From Pseudofabraea citricarpa (lineage: Eukaryota > Ascomycota > Leotiomycetes > Helotiales > Dermateaceae), in assembly GCA_029641185.1 (NCBI GenBank), contig JAPWGK010000006.1, positions 868,001-932,000 on the forward strand: a DNA stretch of 64,000 nucleotides. Direction: 5' to 3'. A program made the position numbers and the translations under genes. Positions within the stretch are counted from its first letter, which is position 1; each line of letters starts with the position of its first letter. Positions 47,103 to 58,385 of this stretch are shown here, piece after piece. The notes beneath the pieces are model-generated. The model saw only the letters and a list, made by a program, of their open reading frames with translations, was not told the origin of the DNA and made no database searches.

Positions 47103-47587
47103 GGTCGGCTATAATGTTGCTTCAGGATCACTCAGCTTTCAGTGTTGCATATTTTTTTCTCTGGCGTTCGCTGTATCATACCGCGAGGGTAGGTCAAAAT
47201 ATTGGCGCAATGGGATTTGTTTTTACAAGACTTCTATCTCGGTGCCACTGTGACTTCCCATTCACTTATAGGATACATTTTAGGAAGCTGTTGTGCTGAC
47301 TGAATGTGATAGTCAACATCACAGAGTTTCTTCAGTGCAGTGGCTTGTATCATGCTCATGTCGCTTGACTATTAGCCAAAGAGATCGGCACTTGCGCATT
47401 ACTACATAACCCCACGTTTGTCCACTACCTAACTTCCCCGATTGACTCATCCGGTCAATTGATGTTGGGAACTCTTACCTGCAGGCTATTCAAATCAAGT
47501 ATGTACGACTAGCTAAGTACTTGAAGTCGGAATTTTGTAGAGGCAGGATGCTTGACTACACGGACAAGCAAACCTCTCGAGAGCATC
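47103..47587. other. CBF5 3' end and M20 gene promoter
   Basis: A 485-bp spacer. No gene or strong repeat seen. Confidence 0.5.
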
Positions 47588-48850
47588 ATGATGAATGCTC
47601 AATATCTTCTCAAGGCAATTGATGCCGACCGCGAATCACACATATCCTTCCTTCAGTCTTTCACTCAAGCCCCCTCCCCTAATCCTCCCGGAGACACTCG
47701 AGCAGCTGCTCAAGTTATCGTGTCATACCTGAAAGCAAATGGCATAGAGCCGGAGCTCGTGGCGCCTCAAGAAACCATGCCCAACATCGTTAGTGATTTT
47801 ACCTGCGGCAGCAAAGACGGACCTCGTTTGATCATGAACGGACACATTGATGTGTTTCCCGTGGGAGACGGCGAGCAATGGGCACGCGATCCCTGGTCGG
47901 GACATGTCGTCGACGGCCGGCTTCATGGTCGAGGAACCGTGGATATGAAAGCCGGCACGGCTGCTTCTGTCATCGCGTATGCGTATCTCCATCGATACCG
48001 CGAGTTCCTGAAGGGAAGTCTCGGCATCTGTGCTGTTTCTGACGAGGAGACGGGCGGGAAATGGGGCGCGAGATACCTCCTGGACCAGGACCGCTGGAGG
48101 GGAGATTGCATGATCAACGCCGAACCGGGCTCTCTCAACACGATTCGGTTTGGAGAGAAGGGGTCGTTGCGTCTCACCTTTACCGTTGTGTGTCTCCCTG
48201 CTCATGGTGCGTATCTGCATCGCAGTCTCGGTGCTAATCGTATTGCTGCGAAACTCATCACTGCTCTAATTGAAGCAGTGGAGAGTATTAAGCCGGATCT
48301 CTCGCCGGAACTGGAAGAGCATATGAGAGATCCTGTTGTACGGGATGCCGTTGACGAGGCTATGGGGAAAGGCGCTGCTGATATCATGCTCACGGCGACG
48401 CTGAACGTGGGTGTTATTAATGGTGGTGTCAAAGTCAACATGATTCCAGATAAGTGTGTTTTCGAGACGGATATCAGGCTTCCTCTTGGGTTGAAAGCCG
48501 AGCAGGTTATGGATGTCATCCATGGGGTTTTGAAGGACTATCCTGGAGCGACGGTGGCAGTTCAGGAAGCTGCCAGTAACCCCGCGGCTCTGTGTGCTCA
48601 TGATCACCCCATGGTTGGCATACTCGCAAAGAATGCTGAGGCTATCTCGGGCAAGAGGCCAGTGGCTATTCCTTCGCTTGGTGCGACGGATTGTAAGTTT
48701 TGGCGCTATAAGGGTGTGCCTGCTTATGTGTTTGGTGTCTCTCCTGAGACCATGGCTGCGAGGGATGAATCGGTTTCTGTGGAGGAGTTTATCACTGTGT
48801 TGAAGACACATGCACTTGCTGCTTGGGAATATCTCGGAGGGACTGTATAG
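47588..48850 (+). CDS. M20-family amidohydrolase/peptidase (ArgE/DapE-like)
   Basis: A single exon of 420 residues. M20 enzymes remove acyl or amino-acid groups from small amides with two zinc ions. Metal-site motifs: MNGHIDVFP (about residue 86), GRGTVDMKAG, SDEETGGKWG with the catalytic Glu, and INAEPG. A dimerisation domain follows (VCLPAHGAYLHRSLGANRIA). Near the C-terminus, where many M20 enzymes have a last metal-binding His (HxxDE-like), the text reads MAARDESVSVEE. The start is one of two adjacent in-frame ATGs (47588 or 47591); there is no in-frame ATG further upstream without an intron. The substrate cannot be told; there is no signal peptide, so it is likely cytosolic. Confidence 0.85.
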   Translation: MMNAQYLLKAIDADRESHISFLQSFTQAPSPNPPGDTRAAAQVIVSYLKANGIEPELVAPQETMPNIVSDFTCGSKDGPRLIMNGHIDVFPVGDGEQWARDPWSGHVVDGRLHGRGTVDMKAGTAASVIAYAYLHRYREFLKGSLGICAVSDEETGGKWGARYLLDQDRWRGDCMINAEPGSLNTIRFGEKGSLRLTFTVVCLPAHGAYLHRSLGANRIAAKLITALIEAVESIKPDLSPELEEHMRDPVVRDAVDEAMGKGAADIMLTATLNVGVINGGVKVNMIPDKCVFETDIRLPLGLKAEQVMDVIHGVLKDYPGATVAVQEAASNPAALCAHDHPMVGILAKNAEAISGKRPVAIPSLGATDCKFWRYKGVPAYVFGVSPETMAARDESVSVEEFITVLKTHALAAWEYLGGTV

Positions 48851-51800
48851 ACAGTTCAGATGATAAGCTAAAATAAAAAGCATGGCAATGAGAGTTAGAA
48901 AGATTAAAGATTATGGGGAGGCGAGCAACGCTGAGGATTTGAGCAAGCAAAGGAATTTTATATCCTCTGATATACCTAATACGTACACAACGCTGTGGAA
49001 TTCGTCAAGTAGTTTGATAATGTGCGGGACTGGGATATTCTTCCCAAATGCTAAACAGTTAGTACGCACTATTCTGCATGGAGTAGAGTCTTGTGACCTT
49101 TCTCTTCCTGGTCTTTGGACTCGTCTTCAGCACAACATGAAGAAATGGCAAGGTTTCTTTCCTCATTTGTGATGTGATGAAGGTAAGTGATAACCTGCAG
49201 TAATACCCGAGCTTGGGCTGCTAATGCCAATCATGCCATATGAACAAAATTGTCTTGCTCGGTTGCTGGTCGTTATTCCCAGCACAGATTAATGGTCTCC
49301 AACAAGACTGGTGATAGGGCTCACATGATTCTAGACCCGGAGTCTGCCTTTGACCTGCGTGATACCATTTCAGGGGCTGGTTGCTGAATTGTGGTAACCA
49401 TGTATGATTATCAATATCAGACACACAGTAAATTCCCTTCGAGGAGAAGTAACTGACATTGGTGGATATTTTGTGCATGTTTTGAAGTAGTCTTTGGGAA
49501 ATGATAGGATATGTTTAAGGAAGGCTAAGAAGACTTCTCCAACATCGGAAGGTATTGATAAGCTCTCGTCGATCTAACAGCCGCGGGGGCTTCAAAGGCT
49601 ACATTCGAGGTCGAAGATCCAAACTTGTAACTCCAACTTTGACGTTTGTTCCGAGTAAACTCTGACGAGCAAGAGGCCTGGGGTAAACGACCCGGCGCAA
49701 GAAGAGACAGACAGAATTAAGCGCCAAAAGTAATATTTGCAAACTTCAACTCGAAGCTGCTTGCTCCCTTTCTTCGTCATTTTTTACAAATGTTGGATTC
49801 TGATGATTTCTTTGTTTCTTCACCTCAAAATCATGTCATTAGAATGTCGAATATTAATCGGTTTAGGCGCCTGGGATGCCAAGACTCCGCCTTCTCAACT
49901 TCAGACCCACAAGGCAACACGAGGATCATGATCAAGTTATGACAAAGTCTACGGCTCCACTTGTGAGCGATATACTTTCACGGTACATGATCTCGTGCGC
50001 GCTTGTTGTGCACAGCTGGGGTGCTGGCAGTGCAGTCGACTGGCTCCGGTGGAGCGCGTCTGGCGGTAGGAAAGCCTCCCCGGAGGAAGTGGACCCTGAG
50101 CCCTGGGAGCTGTGAATACGACATTGAAGCTCTTGAGTCTTGACAAGTCGACAAGATGTTGGATTTCTCTGTGCTTGAGTCACCGCTGCGATACCGCTTG
50201 CAGCATCATTCCAAGCAAGCACCGCAAGCAGTAAACCTCACCGAGTTCTGGCAGTCGTGGGCGGAACAGCCCCGCAAAGTCGCAATGGCCCCTCTTGACA
50301 ACACCACCCTCCCCCTAAAGGGATGGTCCTGAATGGCTGGCTCTTGATGCTGTTGGATTTTTTGTGCATCCTTCTGCTCTGGTCCTCTGATTAGTTTCGA
50401 GCCATGGCAGCAGTGTGATAGGGTAGCTCAAGGAGCAGCATGAACAAACAGCCTGAATCAAGCTTCACAAAGCTCTGGCAGCCCTCACAGCCCTCACAGC
50501 CCTCACAATCCCCAGGTCCCACATAAATGCAAGATGGCTCTCTGTACTGATATTGACTGATATTGTTTCCTGCTTGTTTTGCGGCGAGAGCTCCGGAAGG
50601 GTGTGGTGAGAAGGCTGTCGATTTGCTCTTCTGACGCGCCTGATGACCTCGAGTTGCCTCTTTTGCTCGGTTATCTTAGCCGGGATATACAAGTCAGGCA
50701 GTTCCTGGGAGAATTCTTGGGGGCTTGATTCGATCACATCCTCCGGCTGAGAAAACTTCACATCTTGGTTGTTGACAACCTGGACAGTGGACAGGAGAAG
50801 CTCATTCATGCATAGACACGAATGCATCTCCCACTCTCTCGAACATGCAGCCACAGTCACATCAGCTGCAGCGGTCCGCTTTGGGATACAAACAGACGCG
50901 ACACCCTTGCCGACTAGCGAGCGTTGTTATCGCAAGGTCTAAGAGACTGCCACACCGTTTTATCGATGGTGTTTGGTTTCTTTGCTCGTTCCATCCGATC
51001 AGCTTCGTTGCCTCAAGACGACCAGTATCCTCTCCGTGCTCAAGTGTGGTCGGGACCGGGTAATTTCTGCTTATTCTTCGTGCAATACGACAACTTCAGC
51101 AAGTCCGGGGTTTGACAAACGAAATCAAATGATCACCAATGCAAGTGGTCGCGACAGACAGCAAGGCAGACCAGGGATATGCAGCAGGCTGATATTCAAG
51201 CGCTTATAGCATCCTCTCAACGGCCTCGCTTCATCCACACCAGTGCAGGAACTCTGGCGAGCAGTGTGCTAGGGACTCTGATCTCCAACCCACATATCGC
51301 CTTACCTTCAACCCCCAACATTCAAGAGGAGCCTTCACAATGTTAATCATTGGCCCAATCGCACTAGAATTCTCGGTTTACGTCGCCCCGCACATGAGGC
51401 GACGGATAAACAGCCATAGACAAGGTTGTAAGCTATGACTTTTGTCCGCATGCTGTCTTATGGACCCAGTACAATGGTTGACAGCGACTAGCCGGAGAGC
51501 TGGGAGGAGAGAATCCTATCGACTGGCCTTCCGTATGAGCAATTGCGCCACCACCAGGCCGGGCGATGATCAGAGCTCGAAGCTTGCGTTGTTGGATTTT
51601 TTGGGCACACTCTAGATGACCGGCACACCGAGCAGACATGGCTTGACATGGCTACCTGTACCAAGCCCTTTTGGATGAGATGCTCTCATACTTCTTCCAA
51701 GCCACCCGCAGTATCCAAGACGTCTTGTGAACTCTGAAGGTTGCTTGAACCTCGAGCAATCATCTTTACAACGAATGTTCTGACTATCGAAGCAAAGGAC

Positions 51801-51952
51801 AACTTTTTGTCTAATGGTCTCTCACAGTTCGTTACATGCCGGCTTCTTGATTTTGGCCCCTCTTCCACACTGGCCTTAGAGAGGGCTCGCGTCAGGCTAG
51901 GGCCCGTTTCATACTCCCATGAGATCTGCTGTGTGTATGCGGACTATCCACC
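48851..51952. other. Gene-poor 3.1 kb stretch
   Basis: The longest spacer of the window, between the M20 gene and a membrane-protein gene. Open frames are short, overlap on both strands and show no intron logic or family resemblance. A 9-bp unit, GCCCTCACA, is repeated three times at 50481-50507. It could hold a decayed gene, a long promoter or non-coding RNA; nothing supports one of these over the others. Confidence 0.5.
50481..50507. repeat. GCCCTCACA x3 tandem repeat
   Basis: Three perfect 9-bp units in the gene-poor stretch. Confidence 0.85.
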
Positions 51953-53874
51953 ATGGCCCTCGTGTCGATAACCTCGTTGATCCTATTTCTCGCCATTCTC
52001 AGTAATACCTGGGCACTTCAAGTATCACCAAACTCTCCATGTGCTCTGGAGTGCCTCGACGATCCAACTCAAGATGTATCGGACCCCAATACCTCCAACA
52101 CCTACGGCGGCGACTTGAGCTGTCTTGATTCAACTTACGACACCACAGCCGTAGGGCAGAAGTTCAAATCATGCGTAACATGCCTGCAGAATAGTACCGT
52201 ATCTGATTCTGGCGAGAACGACCAGGATTGGTTTCTCTGTAAGATTTGTCCATGCATAAATTTTAAACTATGCTAATATCTCGGTCTAGATAATTTACGC
52301 TACACTCTTAGCTCGTGCCTCTTTGACTTTGCCAGGCCGTCCGATGCTGTTTCCACACCATGCTCCACGAAGACGTCCTGCGAGCCGCTTCAGGAGGGAC
52401 TTGAGATGGGGAACTTCATGCCGGGCAACCAGAGCACATATTCTTACTGCTCGGCTCGTCAGCATTCGTTCATGGGCAGTTCACTTGACGACTGTATTAG
52501 CTGCCTCCGCAGCAGCCGATCAGAAGTCTATCTATCAAATTGTAATGTTGACCAGCTTCATGAACAAGGGACGCGTGCTAATATATATGTACAGTTCTTA
52601 TTGCGCTCAAGGCTGGTTGTCAACAGCAGCCTCCTCTTGGCACAAATATCGGTATTCAAGGATCGCTGTTTTCAACAACACCTATCAATATCACTTATCC
52701 AGGGTACAATCCCGAATCGGACCAAGAGACCAAGCATGGAATGACTCAACGTACTATCATTGGCATGTCGGTTGGACTTGGTATCCTTGGCGTTATATTC
52801 ACAGCCATCATATTCGTCTGTTGCCGTAAAAGAATAGCAACAAACCGTTCATTGAAGCTGCGTTCATTTTTTGATCCTCGTTTTGGTTCACCATTTATCA
52901 CTTCACCAAACTCTGGTGCCTATGGAAACCCCTATGCCAATCCACCGATTTCCACCGGTCAGCAGTTTACAAGCACCTCTTTATCAGCGAGAGAAATCGA
53001 AACCTTGGAACAAAGAGGAGTTCTACCAAAAACCTCTCCCCAATTTTCGAACTATAATGGGTACGAAAAGCATCATATCAACAGGCAACCTCCCAAATAT
53101 GCCGAGGCCGTAGCTACCATGCCTACACATCAAGCATATATACCCTCCTACGGACCTGCCTCACCAACGACAAGCTTTAGCACAGACAATAGTTACCAGC
53201 TCGCGGCTTTTCCGTCGCCACGGAACTCACCAAATGCAATACCACCATCAAGAGTTTCGCCAAATGTCATACCGTCATCGAGAACCTCACCAAATATAAT
53301 TCCACCTTCGAGGACTTCACCAAATGCAATACCACCTTCAAGGACTTCGCCAAACGCAATACCTCCTTCAAGAACTTCTCCAAATACAATTCCACCGTCG
53401 AGAACTTCACCTAGAAATGTTCCTCCACCCATATTCACCAACCTCGGCAGACAGCAAGCTGGCGGAAGCGAGCATGATCGACAGGAGCAGTTATGGGCCA
53501 TGCAACAGCAAGAAGCCGCACAACAACAGAGCGGTTCCGATAATCGAACGGACAACAACCAATCCACCAACCAAGATGTGGTTGGTGAGATACGAGCGCC
53601 TGCAAGGGCCATGTCCCGCGTGGAGGGATGGAGAGGTGGGCAGAGAAGCACGAGCCGACCCGGCATCGGCAACGTCAACGCAAGCGCAGTCGAGAGCATG
53701 GATGTGCCCGTCCAGATCTCAGCTCCGATGGTTGTGCACGGCGGCCGGTTTGATTTTGAGATGGCGCAGCGCGAGCGAGCTGCGAGAGAGGCCTATCTGT
53801 CAAGGAGTCCGACCGCGAGTCCCGATAGCCGTGCCACAGACAGCCCTGATGAGCAGTGGCCCGGTAAGTATTAG
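51953..53874 (+). CDS. Cys-rich single-pass membrane protein, paralog A
   Basis: Exons 51953-52238, 52290-52541 and 52595-53874 give 605 residues. A signal peptide (MALVSITSLILFLAILSNTWA) leads to an ectodomain of about 210 residues with many Cys (CALECLDDP, SCVTCLQNS, SCLFDF, DDCISCLRS, AGCQQQPP). A single membrane helix follows at about residues 233-256 (TIIGMSVGLGILGVIFTAII), then a 350-residue disordered cytoplasmic tail with a ten-residue repeat and Gln/Asn-rich parts. The family is fungal-specific with no known biochemical role. The layout recalls surface sensors of the WSC/Mid2 type, but no WSC domain is seen. A relative with the same Cys pattern and two shared intron positions lies convergent at 54569-56065. 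Confidence 0.82.
53227..53406 (+). repeat. 30-bp coding minisatellite (6 units)
   Basis: Six in-frame 30-bp units inside the cytoplasmic tail of paralog A encode SPNAIPPSRT and close variants; a degenerate seventh unit follows. Units differ mainly at residues 4, 7 and 10. Confidence 0.9.
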
Positions 53875-54568
53875 ATAGATAGTTTTATACCCCCTTTATT
53901 GCCGCTCATTTCTTGGAGTCACTTTATTTATTTTTTCTCGTTTTACATATATATCCCTAGGGATTGCGAAGAGGTTGGAGCGGATGGGACTTTTCGGTGT
54001 TGGTGGCTCCATTGATTTGATTTGTTTTTTTGTTTTTTTTTGTCGAGTGGTACTTTGTGTATGGAGCAGTTGGCCGTTCCATTGAATTAGTATGTTTGGG
54101 ATCTCTTATTAATCTTAGGCTTAGGCTCAGGTATATAAATTGAATGGATTACATAGGCGACGATGACCTGTTCCAACTTCCTCAGGACTTTAATTTGCAA
54201 GATAACTGGCAAAGTCATCTATACTAATTTCATCCATCTACTTTCATACTCGCCTTTGCCTTTTGCTGGTACCTGATGTTTGGGAGAGAAAGGAAAATAT
54301 GTATATTAAGACGTCGTGATATCTTCAACCGTCCGCAGGGTATCTACAAAAGAAACGTTCATGCCTAAGAACGCTGGCCTAAAAAAATGTACATCTATCA
54401 ATGTGACCATCAAATACAAATAAGTAGTAATAAAATAGCTACTCGAAGAATCCTTCCCGACCGTGTTCCGGCCCCCGCTCAAAACGCTCCAGTGACAAAC
54501 AAAACGGAAATAAAAGCAAAATTACAGCGGCAAGGAAACAAGGAAAGCCACCCTGCAATGAGAAAGCC
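53875..54568. other. Convergent 3' region of the paralog pair
   Basis: About 0.7 kb, AT-rich with T runs near 54027-54041. No gene seen and no obvious repeat linking the two paralogs. Confidence 0.5.
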
Positions 54569-56065
54569 TCATACTGCACGCCCGCTCTTGTAGTCCTCCT
54601 CGGTGAGCGAGACGGATTTCCCCCTACCGTGACCAGGATGCATCAGTACGGGTGTCACGTTCTGCATCTCGATCCTCTCGCCTTCTGCATCCCTCTCGCG
54701 AGATCGCTGCCGCAGTCCACCAGTGCTGCCTTTCCGATCAACCGGGAAGCTTCTCTCTGCACTCCTGTCGAATACAGGTTTGGAATCGAGTGGGTATGGC
54801 CACTCGTGTGCAGTGATGGGTTTTGTATCGCTACCACTCACGGGGCTGTTATACTGGCTGGAATAGGGACTAAAATATGTCTTCTCGATCGGTGATTCTT
54901 CCTGATACCTCGAACTCGATGAGGCGCCCCAGTTTTGCGAGTTCAACGGTCGCTGGCTCGCTGGGCTGTCAAAGAAATGTCCGGTCGTGCCGCTGGCTCC
55001 ACTTGTGCCTGCTGTAGGACTAGATTCATGCCGTCCACGAGACGTCATGTCCTGTTTGTTCTTCTGCCACTCTAGGTAGCCGCTCTGTCGTTGTCTAGCA
55101 GCCAGTGCTCGCCTGCGTCTCCTCTTGCCGATACAAATTATGCAGAATCCGGCGATGATCAGGACGCCTGCGATTGTTCCTGCTGCGATGCCGACTCGCT
55201 CGCTCAGGCTAAGTCCATTGCTACCCGGCGAGAAAGTTGACGAGGACGATGCACTTGGCGAGCTCATGTTTACGCTTATGGTAGAGAAGATAGACCCATC
55301 AAGCGTAATAGTAGAACCCGTGACGGGCCGCTGTTCACAAGCCGCACTGAGAGCCGTAAGAACTACATGGGATGAAGTCAGCAAATATGTCTTGGTAATT
55401 TAATGGGGGTGATTTAATGCTTAATGCAACTTACAGTTTGATAGATAGAAATCTGTGCTCAACTGCTCCATGCAAGTGGAGCAAGAATCAACTTCGTTCG
55501 TGGGAAAGGCCGAACAATACCCAAATGCTGCTGTATTAGTGGAAAGGCCATCATACTCAAAGGCGCCTTCAAGAGGGCCACATGACCGGCTGACAAGTTT
55601 TAGATGGTGGCTGTAGCAGATTCGGAGAGGATGAATTACCTAGTAGTGCATGGAGTATCTGATACTTCGGTATTATTCGGAAAGCCAAATAAACACCAGC
55701 TTATAGCATATCGCAAGTTATCTGAACCGAACAAGTTAGCTATATGAGCTGATGACTTGGTAAACTTGAGGCTTACACAATCCATGTTGAAGATCCGTGC
55801 CTCCCGTTGCTGCATCCGTGTAATTACTCTGTATCTGACACGATACACAACCTTCGAAAACAACTCCCGCAAGAGATCCGGAATTTCCAGATGATGGATA
55901 GCTCGCGTCTGGGCATACGATATCTTCACCGATTGTGGTGCTCAGCACGTTACCGCACTTGGAAGCACATGGGGAGCTTTCGAGGGCATAAATGGCAGCG
56001 ACGGGAGAAATCAAGGGGATCGTAAGACACAGGATGCGTGCCGGTGAAGTGGTAGAAGGCCACAT
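54569..56065 (-). CDS. Cys-rich single-pass membrane protein, paralog B
   Basis: Exons 55777-56065, 55640-55721, 55435-55589 and 54569-55362 give 439 residues. A signal peptide (about 24 residues, ending SPVAA) is followed by the same ectodomain pattern as paralog A: SSPCASKCGN, EGCVSCQIQSNYT, YNLRYAISWCLFGF, SCGPLEG, FGYCSAF, DSCSTCMEQLSTDFYLSNF, AACEQRPVTG. A Ser-rich stem (SSPSASSSSTFSPGS) precedes the membrane helix at about 233-255 (VGIAAGTIAGVLIIAGFCII), with a stop-transfer GKRRRRR after it and a disordered tail. Introns 1 and 3 fall at the same codons and phases as both introns of paralog A; intron 2 is extra. Function unknown. Confidence 0.8.
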
Positions 56066-57559
56066 TATTGTGACGGCCGAGGCCCCGAACGAGAACTGAA
56101 GTGTGGGCCAAGAACGAATGTGAGGTAACGATCGATTCTAACAAGCTTGTGCTACGACGTGCAAAAGCTTAATATCAACCGTGACGATAATCTTGACCAG
56201 CAAGACTGTCAAATGCGACTAAGCGACGGTTGCTTTGCCTCGGGTCGTGTGGATAGCTATGGCTCGAAAAAGAGGAGGGGAAAGGCATGGCTTCATATGA
56301 CAACCAAATAGACTTATCGTCTCCGCATCTTCGAGGCCAGAAAGGTTGGAATAACATGCAAGTCGGCTGAAAGTCAACAAGAAAATGCCGCTCCACTCGT
56401 GTGATGCGAGGTACCCTGCTCTTTCACCACCCACTGCAGGGGCTGATAGGAACGCGTGAGAGCTGGCTCCTCGGGCGCACAGAGGGGAGCCGGACGCTGA
56501 TTATTGATTGGCGATCACAAAGCTTGGTAGCCAATCTGGTGGCGGGCACTCGCAGTCTGTTCATTCGCGGCCAGAAGCTGTCCGGTCAGCTATCCAACAC
56601 ACCTCTCCAGATCTGGCACATTGGGGTCCCCTCGGTGGCAATTGGGGGCCTCGCGTTGGTGTGACTGGCAAGCAGCGATGCATGCCTTGGGAGTGATAGT
56701 GATCATCGCAACCCTCCTGTCGTGTCGCCCCCAGATGGTTTCATTGAACGTTACCGGCTTCATCTCAACCTGCCCAAAGCACCGATTCTGAGGCAGCCCT
56801 CGCGGTAAGATGGTCGTCTCTCGTGCTTCAGTGCTGTGATTGCCCCCTTCAGGAGAGTATGTTGGGTATAAGATATGTTGTCGATTGGCACGGTGCGAGC
56901 CGGACACACCACCACCACCCGGTCCGGTATCGTGCGTTTTCGACCCGAGCGACTAGCGCGGCCTCCTCAGTGGCCCTCCGAACAAAAGAACATCATTTCC
57001 TTCGGTTTGTTGTGATTTATGATGCTTTGGTAACGACAATGTTGGATTTCACCTCGGATACAGATCACGCAACTCATACTGTCACACACACATACCCTCT
57101 TCCAAGGGCGTCTAATGGGCGGTGTAGCACAAAGAGGTCGACGGCCCTCTTTAAAGAGCAGAAACCAAGGCAGTATCTGACGAAATCGGGGACGATAAAC
57201 CGTCGCTTGTTGGCTACCAAACCTTCGGGGTCGGTGTGCTGGAGTCTTATGTCGAACAAGCATTATTGTTCGCTACTGGAATTCATCACAGCGACTCCAA
57301 AAGGGCAGCTCGTTTTCCTCGTCCATCACTCGCTATCAGTATTGAAAAATGCGGGGGCCCAATTATGCACTCGAGAAATTTCAGACCTAAAGTGCCTGAT
57401 TGTGGGGTTCGCAATAGAAAAACTGATTAATGAATGAAGCAATATGTACAAAATCCAGTATTTACAAAGAATGTCTCTTGCTATCCCCACATCTATAACC
57501 ATCTCCGTCCATTTCCTCCCCTACCTTATCAAAACCAGTCTTCTGCGTTCAACCTGGAT
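56066..57559. other. Intergenic, 1.5 kb
   Basis: Between the start of paralog B and the 3' end of the AA9 gene. One open frame (56823-57437, plus) has low-complexity, unrelated translation and no supporting signals. No gene called. Confidence 0.5.
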
Positions 57560-58385
57560 TTAGCCGGTGAATACTTCAGTTGGGCCGGGAATGGTATAGC
57601 TGTCAATGGTCTGGTAGATGTTGATCAAGATTCCCGGATCTGTCGCCTTGTATGCGCCTGGGAACGACACTCCTGCTGGTGTCTTTGTTCCCGAGCCAGT
57701 GACGTTGACTTGGTAACAAGAAATGTAGAACTGAGCGCCACCTGAACTTCCTGCGACGTGGAGAGCAATGACCTCGGCGCGTATGAGGTAGTTTCCTGGT
57801 GCCAAGGTTGATGGAACAGTGAAAGTTCGTTTTCCACAGTTATCATTCAATGTTTGCTAAAGGAGAGTTAGCAAGGAGCCTACAGGGGTTCTGAGACCGG
57901 ACATGAAGGAATTGACTCACAGATCCCCAATACTTCTTTGTAGTATCATATCCTTCTTGAGAAACCTTGAACCAGGATCCCGCTCCTGCATCAGTCTTTG
58001 CATCAGAGACTTTCGACATGTATACGATGACAGGACCATAATGAGCTCCTCCAATAGCTTCATTGGCGCAAGAACGATCTGCTGGTTGTTGATGCATCTC
58101 AACGGTGACAGTGCCTCCAGCTGATATATTTATTAGTAACAAGAACTGTGCTGAGGGACATAACATACCTGGAACTGTGCAGAGTCCAGCGACTCCTGTG
58201 GTTCCACCAACATTGCATCTGATATCATTGGATGTTACAGATGTCACTGGGTTATTGCTCGGTGGCGTTCGTACACAGGTACCAGCTTGATCAACCCCGT
58301 TCACCCATAGTTCTTGAAATGTGGCATGGCCGAAAACAGATGTGGCTGTTGCCAACAGACCTAGGCAGGTAGAGAAGGACTTCAT
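57560..58385 (-). CDS. AA9 lytic polysaccharide monooxygenase
   Basis: Exons 58169-58385, 57921-58120 and 57560-57856 give 237 residues. AA9 enzymes are secreted copper proteins that cleave cellulose or related glucans oxidatively. The signal peptide (residues 1-19, ending SVFG) is followed directly by His20, the N-terminal His of the copper histidine brace ([11 protein letters not shown]). A second His lies in [14 protein letters not shown], and the axial ligand motif is QFYISCYQV near the C-terminus. Conserved Cys residues are in place ([23 protein letters not shown]). There is no cellulose-binding module or GPI signal. It is one of the shorter AA9 proteins. C1 or C4 specificity cannot be read off safely. 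Confidence 0.93.

Noticed and set aside
47548..47587. Upstream ATG or a non-ATG start for the M20 gene
   Set aside because: The ATG at 47548 is in another frame that stops soon, and extension to 47552 would need a TTG start. The paired ATGs at 47588/47591 are simpler.
50465..50860. Minus-strand frame of 131 codons in the gene-poor stretch
   Set aside because: It lacks an ATG start and its end simply reads through the 9-bp repeat as RAVRAVRAARAL. No family resemblance.
56823..57437. 204-codon plus-strand open frame
   Set aside because: The translation has no domain, no intron logic and mixed low-complexity text; it lies in a spacer between unrelated genes. Length alone is not enough.
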